64,000 nt of DNA, taken from Chryseobacterium sp. LAM-KRS1 (GTDB lineage Bacteria > Bacteroidota > Bacteroidia > Flavobacteriales > Weeksellaceae). This document shows positions 50,859 through 59,148 of the stretch, piece after piece. The notes under the pieces are model-generated. The model saw only the letters and a program-made list of their open reading frames with translations. It had not been told where the DNA came from and did not search any database. Made by a program: the position numbers and the translations under genes. Location: the NCBI RefSeq assembly GCF_013184525.1, contig NZ_JAAOIZ010000004.1, positions 682,001 through 746,000 on the forward strand. The letters run 5' to 3'. How positions within the stretch are numbered: position 1 is the stretch's first letter; each line of letters begins with the position of its first letter.

Positions 50859-51256
50859 TTTTTATAATTTTTAAATTCCTCAAAATCTCTGAAATAATCT
50901 TTCTCATCATAAAGTTCAGATGCTAAACACAGGAGTACAGCATTGTGGCTAAACTTGATATCTCTCCAAATTAGTTTAGGAATATAGAGGCCTTTCGAAG
51001 GTGAATCTAAAATGAAATTTTCTCTATTTCCCTGAAGATCAAGCGTGTTAAATTCTATAATACCAGAGGTTGCAAATATCACTTGTTGAAGTTCTTTATG
51101 TGCATGACCTCCTCTTATAACATCCTGAGGAGTATAATAAGTCCAGTAAACTCTCTTTATTTCAAAAGGAGTGTCTTTTTGTGTTTCTGCAACAGTAATA
51201 TATCCCAAATCCTGGGAGCCAATTTTAGAAAAATTTATGATATGTGGGATATCCAT
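50855..51256 (-). CDS. fdtA: dTDP-4-keto-6-deoxyglucose 3,4-ketoisomerase
   Basis: The 133-aa cupin-fold isomerase moves the keto group from C4 to C3 of dTDP-4-keto-6-deoxyglucose, the product of Rfb[30 protein letters not shown] contains the conserved RGGHAHK histidines; [20 protein letters not shown] and [21 protein letters not shown] are also family features. FdtA and QdtA differ in C4 stereochemistry of the product and are not separable by eye. It is first in a coupled fdtA-fdtC-fdtB set. Confidence 0.9.
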   Translation of the reverse strand: MDIPHIINFSKIGSQDLGYITVAETQKDTPFEIKRVYWTYYTPQDVIRGGHAHKELQQVIFATSGIIEFNTLDLQGNRENFILDSPSKGLYIPKLIWRDIKFSHNAVLLCLASELYDEKDYFRDFEEFKNYKK

Positions 51257-51366
51257 CGAATGAATATAATTAGTTAGTAATAAATTATTTCAAGTAAATG
51301 TATAAATTTTATATAACAAAGGATGTAATGGACTTTAATAATATGTTATCCAGATATCCCTTATTT

Positions 51367-52629
51367 TTACATTTTCTCATAATTTACATTATGTGTGATT
51401 TTTGGAAATAAAACTCCTGGAGATTTAATTATTTCCCCGAATTGATTTTGCATTCCATTTACTTCAAAACCAAAAATTTGTGTTCTGAATGCTATGTCTG
51501 ATCTATTAACACCCCAGAAAAAATCAAAATAATAGGAATCCTCATTAAGGGTATATGGAGGTATTTCAAATGTAACAGTATAATCTCCTTTTTGAGATTC
51601 TCTGTTAATACTTAACATCAATCCAGTACTCATTACTGTAAGATCGTGGCTATTTTTAAGAAGAAAGGAAAGGTCAATATCGACATTCGCCATCTTTGAC
51701 ATAAAAGAAACAGTCACAAGGATACCCGACTTTATATTAATCATATCTCCATTAATTGGTTCGGTTTTGAAGGATTTAATTAAAATCTTCTCATTTTCAA
51801 GCTTTATAGGATCATCCAAATAATTGTAGAAAAATTTGGCTTCATTATTTTTTTGATATTCTATAATACATTTATTAATATCCCCCTGATTTATTAATAA
51901 TCCTTTATCTAATAATAATGCAGTGTTACAAAGCTCTTTAATAGCAGTAATATTATGACTTACAAAAAGTACAGTTCTTCCTTCTCCTTTGGTGACATCA
52001 CCCATTTTCCCCAGGCATTTTTTTTGAAATTCTGCATCTCCAACAGCCAAAACTTCATCTACAATAAGAATTTCCGATTCTAAATGGGCGGCCACAGCAA
52101 ATGCCAGACGTACATACATACCTGATGAATATCTTTTTACCGGAGTATCTATATACCTTTCTACGCCAGAAAAATCAACGATCTCATCAAACTTTCTTGT
52201 GATTTCCTTTCGGGTCATACCCAAAATTGCCCCATTTAAAAATACATTTTCCCGGCCTGTCATTTCCGGATGGAAGCCAGTTCCCACCTCAAGCAAAGAA
52301 GCTATTCTTCCTTGGGTGTAGATTTTTCCCGTTGTGGGTTTGGTAACTTTACTTAAAAGTTTTAATAGTGTTGATTTTCCTGCACCATTTCTGCCAATAA
52401 TTCCTAAAGCATCCCCTTGCTTTGTTTCGAAATTAATATCTCTAAGTGACCAAACATATTCGGAATCTCCTTTTGAAGTTCTGTCATTAGCTTCTCCAAT
52501 TTTCAAATAAGGATCTTCCTTACCTCTTAACCTGTACCAGAATCTATTAAGGTCATGAGAAAGTGTGCCTGTTCCAACTTGTCCTAAACGATATTGTTTT
52601 GATATATTTTCTGCTTTTAAAGCGAGCAT
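51367..52629 (-). CDS. wzt: ABC exporter ATPase, Wzt type with C-terminal extension
   Basis: The 420-aa ATP-binding subunit of a polysaccharide exporter has Walker A GRNGAGKSTLL (about residue 80), signature RYSSGMYVRLAFA, and Walker B EILIVDEVLAVGD. The ~160 residues after the nucleotide-binding domain (about 260-420) form a beta-rich extension (ILVTVSFMSKMANVDIDLSF, GDYTVTFEIPPYTL), like the Wzt C-domain that recognises the modified non-reducing end of O-antigen chains. It powers export across the inner membrane together with Wzm, encoded 18 nt upstream. Confidence 0.93.
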   Translation of the reverse strand: MLALKAENISKQYRLGQVGTGTLSHDLNRFWYRLRGKEDPYLKIGEANDRTSKGDSEYVWSLRDINFETKQGDALGIIGRNGAGKSTLLKLLSKVTKPTTGKIYTQGRIASLLEVGTGFHPEMTGRENVFLNGAILGMTRKEITRKFDEIVDFSGVERYIDTPVKRYSSGMYVRLAFAVAAHLESEILIVDEVLAVGDAEFQKKCLGKMGDVTKGEGRTVLFVSHNITAIKELCNTALLLDKGLLINQGDINKCIIEYQKNNEAKFFYNYLDDPIKLENEKILIKSFKTEPINGDMINIKSGILVTVSFMSKMANVDIDLSFLLKNSHDLTVMSTGLMLSINRESQKGDYTVTFEIPPYTLNEDSYYFDFFWGVNRSDIAFRTQIFGFEVNGMQNQFGEIIKSPGVLFPKITHNVNYEKM

Positions 52630-52647
52630 ATTTTTTTAGTTTAATAA

Positions 52648-53496
52648 TTATACAGTATCCATAAATGTTTTTTCAACCTTATTGAAAACAACAACTCCTA
52701 TCCCTAAAAGAATAAGGATGATTATAGTACTTATTCCAAGCATCAATGGTGAAAAATCTCCAACACCTAACCATCCATACTTAAAACATTCAAAAATACC
52801 GGTTAATGGGTTGTAATAGGCTAACTTTTTAAAATATCCGGGTAGCGATGATACAGGATAAATAACCGGAGTTGCATACATGTATAAGCTTACACCAAAG
52901 CCCAATAGCATGTTAAGGTCTTTGTATTTTGTTGTAAGAGAAGAAAAGATCATACCAACACCTAATGCGAAAAGAGCCATAAGAACAACCAAAAACGGAG
53001 TAGCCAAGATCCATATGTTAAAATGAATATCTCCTTTAGCGAGATAGTATCCCCAAACAATGATGAACAAAAAGAATTGGACACCAAGACGCATTAAATT
53101 TGAAATTACAATTGAAATAGGGGTGACAAGCCTCGGGAAATATACCTTTCCGAAGATAGCCGCATTTCCTGCAAATGTATTTGAAGTACCAAGTAGTGCC
53201 CCTGAAAAATAGTTCCAAAGAGTAACTCCAGCTAGATAAAATAGCAATGGTGGTGCACCGTCTGTAGGTAAGTTAGCAAGTTTTCCAAAAACAATCAGAT
53301 ACGTAATTGTGGTGAAAATCGGATTAATAAAAAACCATATAGGGCCTAGGATCGTTTGTTTGAAACTGGATATAAAATCTCTTTTCACAAACATATAAAT
53401 AAGATCTTTGTATCTCCATACTTCTTTGAGCCTTAAGTCAAATAAAGTATGGTTGGCCTCAATGGTTTCTGTCCACTTTTGTTGTGGTTCATTCAT
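52648..53496 (-). CDS. wzm: ABC exporter permease, Wzm type
   Basis: The 282-aa protein has six hydrophobic segments and the ABC-2 membrane domain, starting with the cytoplasmic VWRYKDLIYMFVKRDFISSF and including QTILGPIWFFINP, FYLAGVTLWNYFSGALLG, and MYATPVIYPVSSLPGYFKKL. It forms the pore that moves the lipid-linked glycan to the periplasm. A promoter element lies 16 nt upstream, downstream of the rfbA terminator, so wzm opens its own transcript covering wzt and probably the fdt and glycosyltransferase genes. Confidence 0.93.
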   Translation of the reverse strand: MNEPQQKWTETIEANHTLFDLRLKEVWRYKDLIYMFVKRDFISSFKQTILGPIWFFINPIFTTITYLIVFGKLANLPTDGAPPLLFYLAGVTLWNYFSGALLGTSNTFAGNAAIFGKVYFPRLVTPISIVISNLMRLGVQFFLFIIVWGYYLAKGDIHFNIWILATPFLVVLMALFALGVGMIFSSLTTKYKDLNMLLGFGVSLYMYATPVIYPVSSLPGYFKKLAYYNPLTGIFECFKYGWLGVGDFSPLMLGISTIIILILLGIGVVVFNKVEKTFMDTV

Positions 53497-53512
53497 TCGT
53501 GTTAAGTTTATG

Positions 53513-53520
53513 CAAATTTA
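53513..53520 (-). promoter_or_regulatory. -7 promoter element of the wzm-wzt-fdt unit
   Basis: The minus strand reads TAAATTTG (TAnnTTTG), 16 nt before the wzm ATG at 53496. It is located after the rfbA terminator and probably drives the long downstream run of tightly spaced genes. Confidence 0.55.
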
Positions 53521-53618
53521 TAATAAATAATTTTCTCATAGTTCTATATATTATGAATTGTTATTCATGTAAAAACTAAAAATAATAACTAATATATTGA
53601 TATTTATTATTATAAACA

Positions 53619-53648
53619 AAAGCTGTAATCATTGATGATAACAGCTTT
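53619..53648 (-). terminator. Probable terminator after rfbA
   Basis: The hairpin AAAGCTGT/ACAGCTTT continues through a T-T mismatch into an ATCAT/ATGAT inner stem, with four T residues on the minus strand after the stem. It lies 20 bases past the rfbA stop. Confidence 0.6.
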
Positions 53649-53667
53649 ATAGATTTCTGATTTAAGA

Positions 53668-54531
53668 TTATTTGTTTACGAGTTGCGTAAGGTATTTGCC
53701 ATATCCGCTTTTTCCGTACTTTAAAGCTGTCTGTAATAACTTTTCCTCGTTAATAAATTTATTTCTAAATGCAATTTCTTCAATACATCCGATTTTAAAT
53801 CCTTGTCTCTTTTCAATAACACTTACAAATTCTGAAGCATCATGAAGAGAATCAAAAGTTCCGGTGTCAAGCCATGCTGTCCCTCTATCCAAAACCCCAA
53901 CTTCCAGCTTGCCTTTTTTAAGATAAACATTATTTACATCTGTAATTTCAAGCTCACCTCGTGCAGAAGGCTGTATGTTTTTTGCAATTTCAACAACTTC
54001 ATTGTCATAAAAATATAAGCCGGGAACTGCATAATTGGATTTTGGATGTGTAGGCTTTTCTTCTATAGAAACAGCTTTAAAATCATTATCAAACTCTACA
54101 ACTCCATATCTTTCGGGATCGGAAACGTGATAGGCAAAGACAACTCCGCCATCAGGATTTGTTTTGTTTTTTAAAAGGGTTCCCATTTCAGATCCATAAA
54201 AAATATTATCTCCCAATACTAGTGCTGCCGGATCATTCCCAATGAAAGAATCTCCAAGAATAAAAGCCTGAGCAAGACCATCCGGGCTTGGCTGCACCAC
54301 ATATTCAATATTGCAACCTATCTGAGATCCATCTCCTAATAGTTTAACGAAACCTTCCTGGTCATGAGGGGTTGTTATAATTAGTATATCCCTTATTCCC
54401 GCTAATAATAATGTAGATAAAGGATAGTATATCATTGGTTTGTCATAAACAGGCATTAACTGTTTACTTACTGCAATGGTAAGAGGGTAAAGTCTAGTAC
54501 CGGAACCACCGGCTAAAATTATTCCTTTCAT
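53668..54531 (-). CDS. rfbA: Glucose-1-phosphate thymidylyltransferase
   Basis: The 287-aa enzyme couples dTTP and glucose-1-phosphate to dTDP-glucose, the first step of dTDP-deoxyhexose synthesis. Motifs are [17 protein letters not shown] at the N-terminus, [31 protein letters not shown], and [15 protein letters not shown]. Length and motifs match RmlA/RfbA. rfbB lies 74 nt upstream. rfbC and rfbD (rhamnose) are absent, so the product feeds the fdt branch instead. Confidence 0.96.
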   Translation of the reverse strand: MKGIILAGGSGTRLYPLTIAVSKQLMPVYDKPMIYYPLSTLLLAGIRDILIITTPHDQEGFVKLLGDGSQIGCNIEYVVQPSPDGLAQAFILGDSFIGNDPAALVLGDNIFYGSEMGTLLKNKTNPDGGVVFAYHVSDPERYGVVEFDNDFKAVSIEEKPTHPKSNYAVPGLYFYDNEVVEIAKNIQPSARGELEITDVNNVYLKKGKLEVGVLDRGTAWLDTGTFDSLHDASEFVSVIEKRQGFKIGCIEEIAFRNKFINEEKLLQTALKYGKSGYGKYLTQLVNK

Positions 54532-54605
54532 GTATTTGTTTTTTTATTTTTTCAATTATGTCCTATGGAACATTGCATTTGGTGAAATGATTGTTTTTTG
54601 ATGGT

Positions 54606-55685
54606 TTAGTTGTATTGTTTTTCGTAGTATTTTTGATAATCTCCCGAGGTTACGTTTTCTAACCACTCTTTGTTTTCAAGATACCAGTCAATTGTTTTTG
54701 ATAATCCCTGCTCAAATGTCACTGATGGTTTCCATCCCAGGTTTTTGTTCAGCTTTGATGCATCAATAGCATAACGCTTATCATGGCCTGGTCTGTCTTT
54801 TACAAAAGTGATTAATTTTTCAGAGTAACCAGATGGTTTTCCAAGTTTTGCATCCATTTGCTTGATTAATTCTTTTACCAGATCAATATTTTGCCATTCA
54901 TTAAATCCTCCGATATTATAAGTTTCACCTGTCTTGGCTTCATTAAATATCTGATAAATTGCTTTTGCATGATCAATAACAAATAACCAGTCACGGGTAT
55001 ATTTACCATCGCCATAAATAGGTAACGGTCTTTCATTAATAATATTGGAAATGCAAAGAGGAATCAACTTTTCCGGGAAGTGATTGGGACCATAATTGTT
55101 TGAACAGTTGGATACGATAAAAGGCATTCCGTAGGTATTTCCATAAGCTCTTACTAAATGATCGGAAGCTGCTTTAGAAGCGGAATAAGGAGATTGTGGA
55201 TCGTAAGATGTTGTTTCCAGGAAGAAACCAGTTTCTCCTAAACTGCCATAAACTTCATCTGTAGAAACGTGATAGAATAAATTTTTTCTTGTTTCATTCG
55301 GGAATCTTCCGTGTGTATGATCGGGGTTTAGAGTCCAGAATTCTTTACATAGATTAAGAAGGTTGGCGGTGCCGTTTACATTCGTATTAATGAAAGCCAT
55401 AGGGTCCGTAATACTTCTGTCTACATGACTTTCTGCAGCTAAATGTATAACAGCATCAGGGTTGTATTTTTCAAAAATTATTCTTAATTCTTCCGGTTTT
55501 GTTATATCTGCTTTTTCAAAAACGTAATTGGCTTCGTTTTCGATATCTTTTAAATTTTCTAAATTTCCAGCATAAGTAAGAGCGTCCAGATTGATTATCG
55601 TGGTGTTAGGGTTATTCTTGACAAATTCTCTAACAACGTGGGAGCCAATAAAACCTGCTCCTCCCGTAATAATTATATTTTTCAT
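54606..55685 (-). CDS. rfbB: dTDP-glucose 4,6-dehydratase
   Basis: The 359-aa extended SDR converts dTDP-glucose to dTDP-4-keto-6-deoxyglucose. NIIITGGAGFIGSHVVREF is the NAD-binding start; HLAAESHVDRSI and the catalytic VSTDEVYGSLG and YSASKAASDH (YxxxK) follow. PIYGDGKYTRDWLFV is the family substrate region. The product is the substrate of FdtA encoded nearby. It lies 74 nt upstream of rfbA on the same strand. Confidence 0.96.
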   Translation of the reverse strand: MKNIIITGGAGFIGSHVVREFVKNNPNTTIINLDALTYAGNLENLKDIENEANYVFEKADITKPEELRIIFEKYNPDAVIHLAAESHVDRSITDPMAFINTNVNGTANLLNLCKEFWTLNPDHTHGRFPNETRKNLFYHVSTDEVYGSLGETGFFLETTSYDPQSPYSASKAASDHLVRAYGNTYGMPFIVSNCSNNYGPNHFPEKLIPLCISNIINERPLPIYGDGKYTRDWLFVIDHAKAIYQIFNEAKTGETYNIGGFNEWQNIDLVKELIKQMDAKLGKPSGYSEKLITFVKDRPGHDKRYAIDASKLNKNLGWKPSVTFEQGLSKTIDWYLENKEWLENVTSGDYQKYYEKQYN

Positions 55686-55818
55686 TTTAATATTTTGAAA
55701 CAGTTAAGATTAAAGTTACTAAGGTATTAATGTAAATTCTATACCTGCTATGTTATAAATATAGGGTATTGAATTTTTATAAAGAAAAGAAACGGTACTT
55801 TGTTTTTTGTTATTGAGC

Positions 55819-57135
55819 TTATGGATTCAGGATAGTTTGCCTTCCAATACTTTTGTAATAGAATCCATGTTGTTTGGGAACCTCCAAAGGATACATATTT
55901 CTTCCGTCAAATATAACTTTATTGTTCATTTTTTCGGCCATCAGATCAAAATTAGGATTTTTGAATTCCGGCCATTCCGTAGCAATGAATAATGCGTCAG
56001 CTCCTTCTAAAGCATCGTACATCGTTTTTGCATATTGGATCTGGTCTCCAATAATCTGACGAACATTGTTTTCAGCGATTAGATCATACGCGGTTATTTT
56101 AGCTCCTTTTTTCAACAAAAGATTAATGTTGTCCAAAGAGGAAGCTTCACGTATGTCATCGGTATTTGCCTTAAAAGCTAGTCCCCAAATTGCAATCTTT
56201 TTTCCATTAAGATCTCCTTCGAAATATTTTTCAATATCAGAAACCAGAATAACTTTTTGAGTTGTATTTACATTCTCTGTAGCTTCTAAAATACGGAAGT
56301 TAAAATCTTCCTGTTTCCCAGATTTAATTAATGCCTTCACATCTTTAGGGAAACAACTTCCCCCATACCCAATTCCGGGAAACAAAAAGCGGTGACCAAT
56401 TCTGTCATCACTTCCCATTCCCAATCTTACTTTGTCAACATCAGCGCCTACCTTTTCACAATAATTGGCAATCTCATTCATGAAGGTAATTTTCACCGCT
56501 AAAAATGAGTTTGATGCATATTTGGTAAGTTCAGAAGATTTTTCATCCATGAATATAATAGGAATTCCTGTATTGGTAAAAGGCTGATATATCTTGGACA
56601 TGATATTTTTAGCTCTCTCTGAACTTGATCCGACAACAACTCTTGCAGGGTTCATAGAGTCCTCTACAGCAAAGCCTTCCCTTAAAAATTCCGGATTTGA
56701 AACAACATCAAAAGGAATGTTTGTTTTTGAAGAAATAACTTCTCTTACTTTCTCTGCCGTTCCCACGGGAACTGTACTTTTGTTAACAATGACCTTATAT
56801 TCAGTCATCAGTTCGCCAATACTATTGGCAACACTCAACACATAAGAAAGATCAGCAGATCCGTCTTCCCCGGGAGGAGTAGGTAAAGCAAGGTATACGA
56901 CTTCGCTTTTATCTAATGCTTCTTTTAAATTGGTGGTGAAAAATAACCTTTGAGACTGAATGTTTCTATGGAACATCTCTTCAAGGTTCGGCTCATATAT
57001 GGGAACAATGCCGTTTTTCATGCCTTCAACTTTTTTTTCATCAATGTCAACACAGTATACTGAATTGCCAAGTTCTGCAAGGGTAGTTCCGGTAACTAAT
57101 CCCACATAACCTGTTCCTACAATTGTTATATTCAA
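55819..57135 (-). CDS. ugd: UDP-glucose 6-dehydrogenase
   Basis: The 438-aa enzyme oxidises UDP-glucose to UDP-glucuronic acid with two NAD. The N-terminus has NITIVGTGYVGLVTGTTLAE. The catalytic Cys lies in GIGYGGSCFPKDVKAL (about residue 260), and AIWGLAFKANTDDIREASS begins the C-terminal domain. UDP-GlcA may be used as such or amidated by the AsnB-like enzyme. A UDP-ManNAc dehydrogenase activity is less likely but cannot be excluded by eye. A promoter element lies 24 nt upstream. Confidence 0.92.
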   Translation of the reverse strand: MNITIVGTGYVGLVTGTTLAELGNSVYCVDIDEKKVEGMKNGIVPIYEPNLEEMFHRNIQSQRLFFTTNLKEALDKSEVVYLALPTPPGEDGSADLSYVLSVANSIGELMTEYKVIVNKSTVPVGTAEKVREVISSKTNIPFDVVSNPEFLREGFAVEDSMNPARVVVGSSSERAKNIMSKIYQPFTNTGIPIIFMDEKSSELTKYASNSFLAVKITFMNEIANYCEKVGADVDKVRLGMGSDDRIGHRFLFPGIGYGGSCFPKDVKALIKSGKQEDFNFRILEATENVNTTQKVILVSDIEKYFEGDLNGKKIAIWGLAFKANTDDIREASSLDNINLLLKKGAKITAYDLIAENNVRQIIGDQIQYAKTMYDALEGADALFIATEWPEFKNPNFDLMAEKMNNKVIFDGRNMYPLEVPKQHGFYYKSIGRQTILNP

Positions 57136-57159
57136 AATGTTTGTTTTTAAAATTCATCA

Positions 57160-57167
57160 CAAAAATA
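57160..57167 (-). promoter_or_regulatory. -7 promoter element of ugd
   Basis: The minus strand reads TATTTTTG (TAnnTTTG), 24 nt before the ugd ATG. It marks the upstream boundary of the polysaccharide locus, back to back with the rimP promoter. Confidence 0.5.
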
Positions 57168-57242
57168 ATAAAAATACTGTCAACCCCTCTTTAAATTTAA
57201 TGTTAATACATCGCCGGGTTATTTATCTGATAATAAGATGAT

Positions 57243-57274
57243 TTTGCTTTTTTAGAAAAAATATCTTATATTTG
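57243..57274 (+). promoter_or_regulatory. Promoter of the rimP-nusA-infB operon (-33 and -7 elements)
   Basis: TTTG at 57243-57246 and TATATTTG at 57267-57274 have a 20-bp spacer. Transcription probably starts near 57280, giving a leader of about 70 nt that consists almost entirely of the hairpin at 57280-57337. Confidence 0.65.
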
Positions 57275-57279
57275 CATTG

Positions 57280-57337
57280 GATTTACGGAAAAAAATGGGA
57301 AGGCTTCGGAAGAAAGCCTTTTTTCGTACTGTAAATC
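57280..57337 (+). promoter_or_regulatory. Leader hairpin of the rimP-nusA-infB operon
   Basis: GATTTAC (57280-57286) pairs with GTAAATC (57331-57337). GAAAAAA (57288-57294) can pair with TTTTTTC (57319-57325). The inner AAGGCTT (57300-57306) pairs with AAGCCTT (57314-57320), followed directly by four more T residues. The inner stem with its T run alone resembles an intrinsic terminator; the outer pairings give a longer alternative fold. This could be an attenuator controlling nusA. Confidence 0.6.
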
Positions 57338-57349
57338 AAGCATAAAATT

Positions 57350-57817
57350 ATGGAGTTTAGAAAGAAAATTGAAGAATTATTAAATGAATTCCTTGAAACC
57401 AGAAAAGATTTATTTCTTATTGATCTGAAGTTTTCTGCAGGGGATGATATTACAGTGATTTTAGATGGTGATAATGGAGTTTCTTTGCAGGATTGTCTTG
57501 ATGCAAGCCGGGCAATAGAGTTCAATATGGATCGTGAAGAACATGATTTTAGTCTTCAGGTTATGTCTGCGGGACTAAGCGAACCATTATCTACTCCCAG
57601 ACAGTTTAACAAAAATATAGGAAGAGAAATTGAAATTGTTCTTGATGATTCTTCTAAAATAGAAGGTGAATTGTCAAAAGTGGATGAAGAAAAAATCACA
57701 CTTATTTTACGATACCGAAAACCAAAAGATATTGGAAAAGGTAAAGTAGATGTGGAGGAGGAAAAGGAAATTCCTTACTCTGAGATAAAAAAAGCATTAG
57801 TAGTAATTAAATTTTAA
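57350..57817 (+). CDS. rimP: Ribosome maturation factor RimP
   Basis: The 155-aa protein is needed for 30S subunit maturation. The N-terminal domain has FLIDLKFSAGDDITVILDGDNGVSLQDCLDASRAIE and LQVMSAGLSEPL, the conserved VxSPGLxxPL region with SAGL here. The C-terminal SH3-like domain carries IEIVLDDSSKIEGELSKVDEEKITLIL. It is the first gene of the conserved rimP-nusA-infB operon, followed by nusA after 16 nt. Confidence 0.94.
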   Translation: MEFRKKIEELLNEFLETRKDLFLIDLKFSAGDDITVILDGDNGVSLQDCLDASRAIEFNMDREEHDFSLQVMSAGLSEPLSTPRQFNKNIGREIEIVLDDSSKIEGELSKVDEEKITLILRYRKPKDIGKGKVDVEEEKEIPYSEIKKALVVIKF

Positions 57818-57833
57818 AAAGAAAAAAGAATAA

Positions 57834-59069
57834 ATGGATAATATAGCGTTGATTGAATCCTTTGGTGATTTTAAAGACGAAAAAGGGATCAGTAAAATTG
57901 ATCTTATGGCAATTATTGAAGATTCACTGAAAACTCTTTTGAGAAAAAGGTTTGATTCAGATGATCATTTTGATGTGATTGTAAACCCTGATAAGGGGGA
58001 TTTTCAGATATTTTTAAATAAAACAATCGTAGAGGATGAGATGTCGGAAGACGATGATTTGGAAATTGAAATTTCTGAAGCTAAAAAAATCGATCCGACT
58101 TTTGAAGTAGGGGAAGACTTTACAATGGAGATTCCTGTTGCACAGCTGGGAAGAAGAAATATATTAACTTTGAAGCAGATTCTCGCTACAAAACTTCAGG
58201 AGCATAATAATGCAATGTTGTATGAGCAGTTCAGAGACAGAATTGGAGAGATTGTTGTTGGAGAAATTCATCATATTCGTCACAAACATGTAATTTTGTT
58301 AGATGATGAGGGTAATGAATTTATTTTACCAAAAGAAAACCAGATTCCTTCTGACTTCTTTAAAAAAGGAGAGAACATCAGAGCTATCGTAGAGTCAGTT
58401 GATTTTAAAGGTTCAAAGCCACAAATTATTATTTCCAGAACTGCACCTAAGTTCCTTGAGAAATTATTGGAGCTGGAGATTCCTGAGATTCAGGATGGAA
58501 CGATTATGCTTAAAAAAGTGGTAAGAATTCCTGGTGAAAAGGCTAAGATTGCCGTAGATGCTTATGATGATAGAATTGATCCGGTTGGTGCTTGTGTGGG
58601 TGTTAAGGGATCCAGGATTCATGGAGTTGTAAGAGAGTTGAAAAATGAAAATATAGATGTTATTCAGTGGTCTAAAAATCCTGAAATTTTAGTTAAGAGA
58701 GCGTTAGGTAACGTTACAATTAACAAAATAGACATCAATGAGAACAGTAGCTATGCGTTAGTTTATACACCTGTAGAAGAAATTTCTAAGGTAATTGGAA
58801 AGCAAGGTCAAAATATCAGACTGGCTTCTTGGTTGACAGGGTATGAAATAGATGTTTATAGAGAGTCTAGCGAGGATGACGATGTTGATTTGAGAGAATT
58901 TAATGACGATATCGAGCAGTGGATTTTGGATGAATTTAAGAAAGTAGGTCTTACTACTGCGAAATCAGTATTGGATAAGGATACTGAAAGTCTTTTAAAT
59001 ATGGTTGACCTTGAAGAAGAAACCATCGAAGATGTAAAGCGCATTCTGAGAGAAGAATTTGAAGATTAA
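57834..59069 (+). CDS. nusA: Transcription termination/antitermination factor NusA
   Basis: The 411-aa protein binds RNA polymerase and nascent RNA. The N-terminal domain (about 1-130) includes LMAIIEDSLKTLLRKRFDSD. The S1 domain is at about 135-200 (GEIVVGEIHHIRHKHVILLDDEG). KH domains are at about 230-345 (GACVGVKGSRIHGVVRELKNENIDVI, SKVIGKQGQNIRLASWLTGYEIDVY). It ends in a short acidic region (EEETIEDVKRILREEFED) rather than the two acidic repeats of E. coli NusA (495 aa), as usual in Bacteroidota. Confidence 0.96.
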   Translation: MDNIALIESFGDFKDEKGISKIDLMAIIEDSLKTLLRKRFDSDDHFDVIVNPDKGDFQIFLNKTIVEDEMSEDDDLEIEISEAKKIDPTFEVGEDFTMEIPVAQLGRRNILTLKQILATKLQEHNNAMLYEQFRDRIGEIVVGEIHHIRHKHVILLDDEGNEFILPKENQIPSDFFKKGENIRAIVESVDFKGSKPQIIISRTAPKFLEKLLELEIPEIQDGTIMLKKVVRIPGEKAKIAVDAYDDRIDPVGACVGVKGSRIHGVVRELKNENIDVIQWSKNPEILVKRALGNVTINKIDINENSSYALVYTPVEEISKVIGKQGQNIRLASWLTGYEIDVYRESSEDDDVDLREFNDDIEQWILDEFKKVGLTTAKSVLDKDTESLLNMVDLEEETIEDVKRILREEFED

Positions 59070-59148
59070 GATTTTAAATAAATTTTAATAAAAAGTAAAA
59101 AAGAAATACTTTAATTTTAGAAATTAAAAAAAACAGTAAATAATATAA

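Noticed and set aside
30080..57135. Possible phage-defence or mobile island within the large cluster
   Set aside because: No nuclease, toxin, integrase, transposase, tRNA-flanked boundary or direct-repeat ends were seen; the genes fit polysaccharide synthesis.
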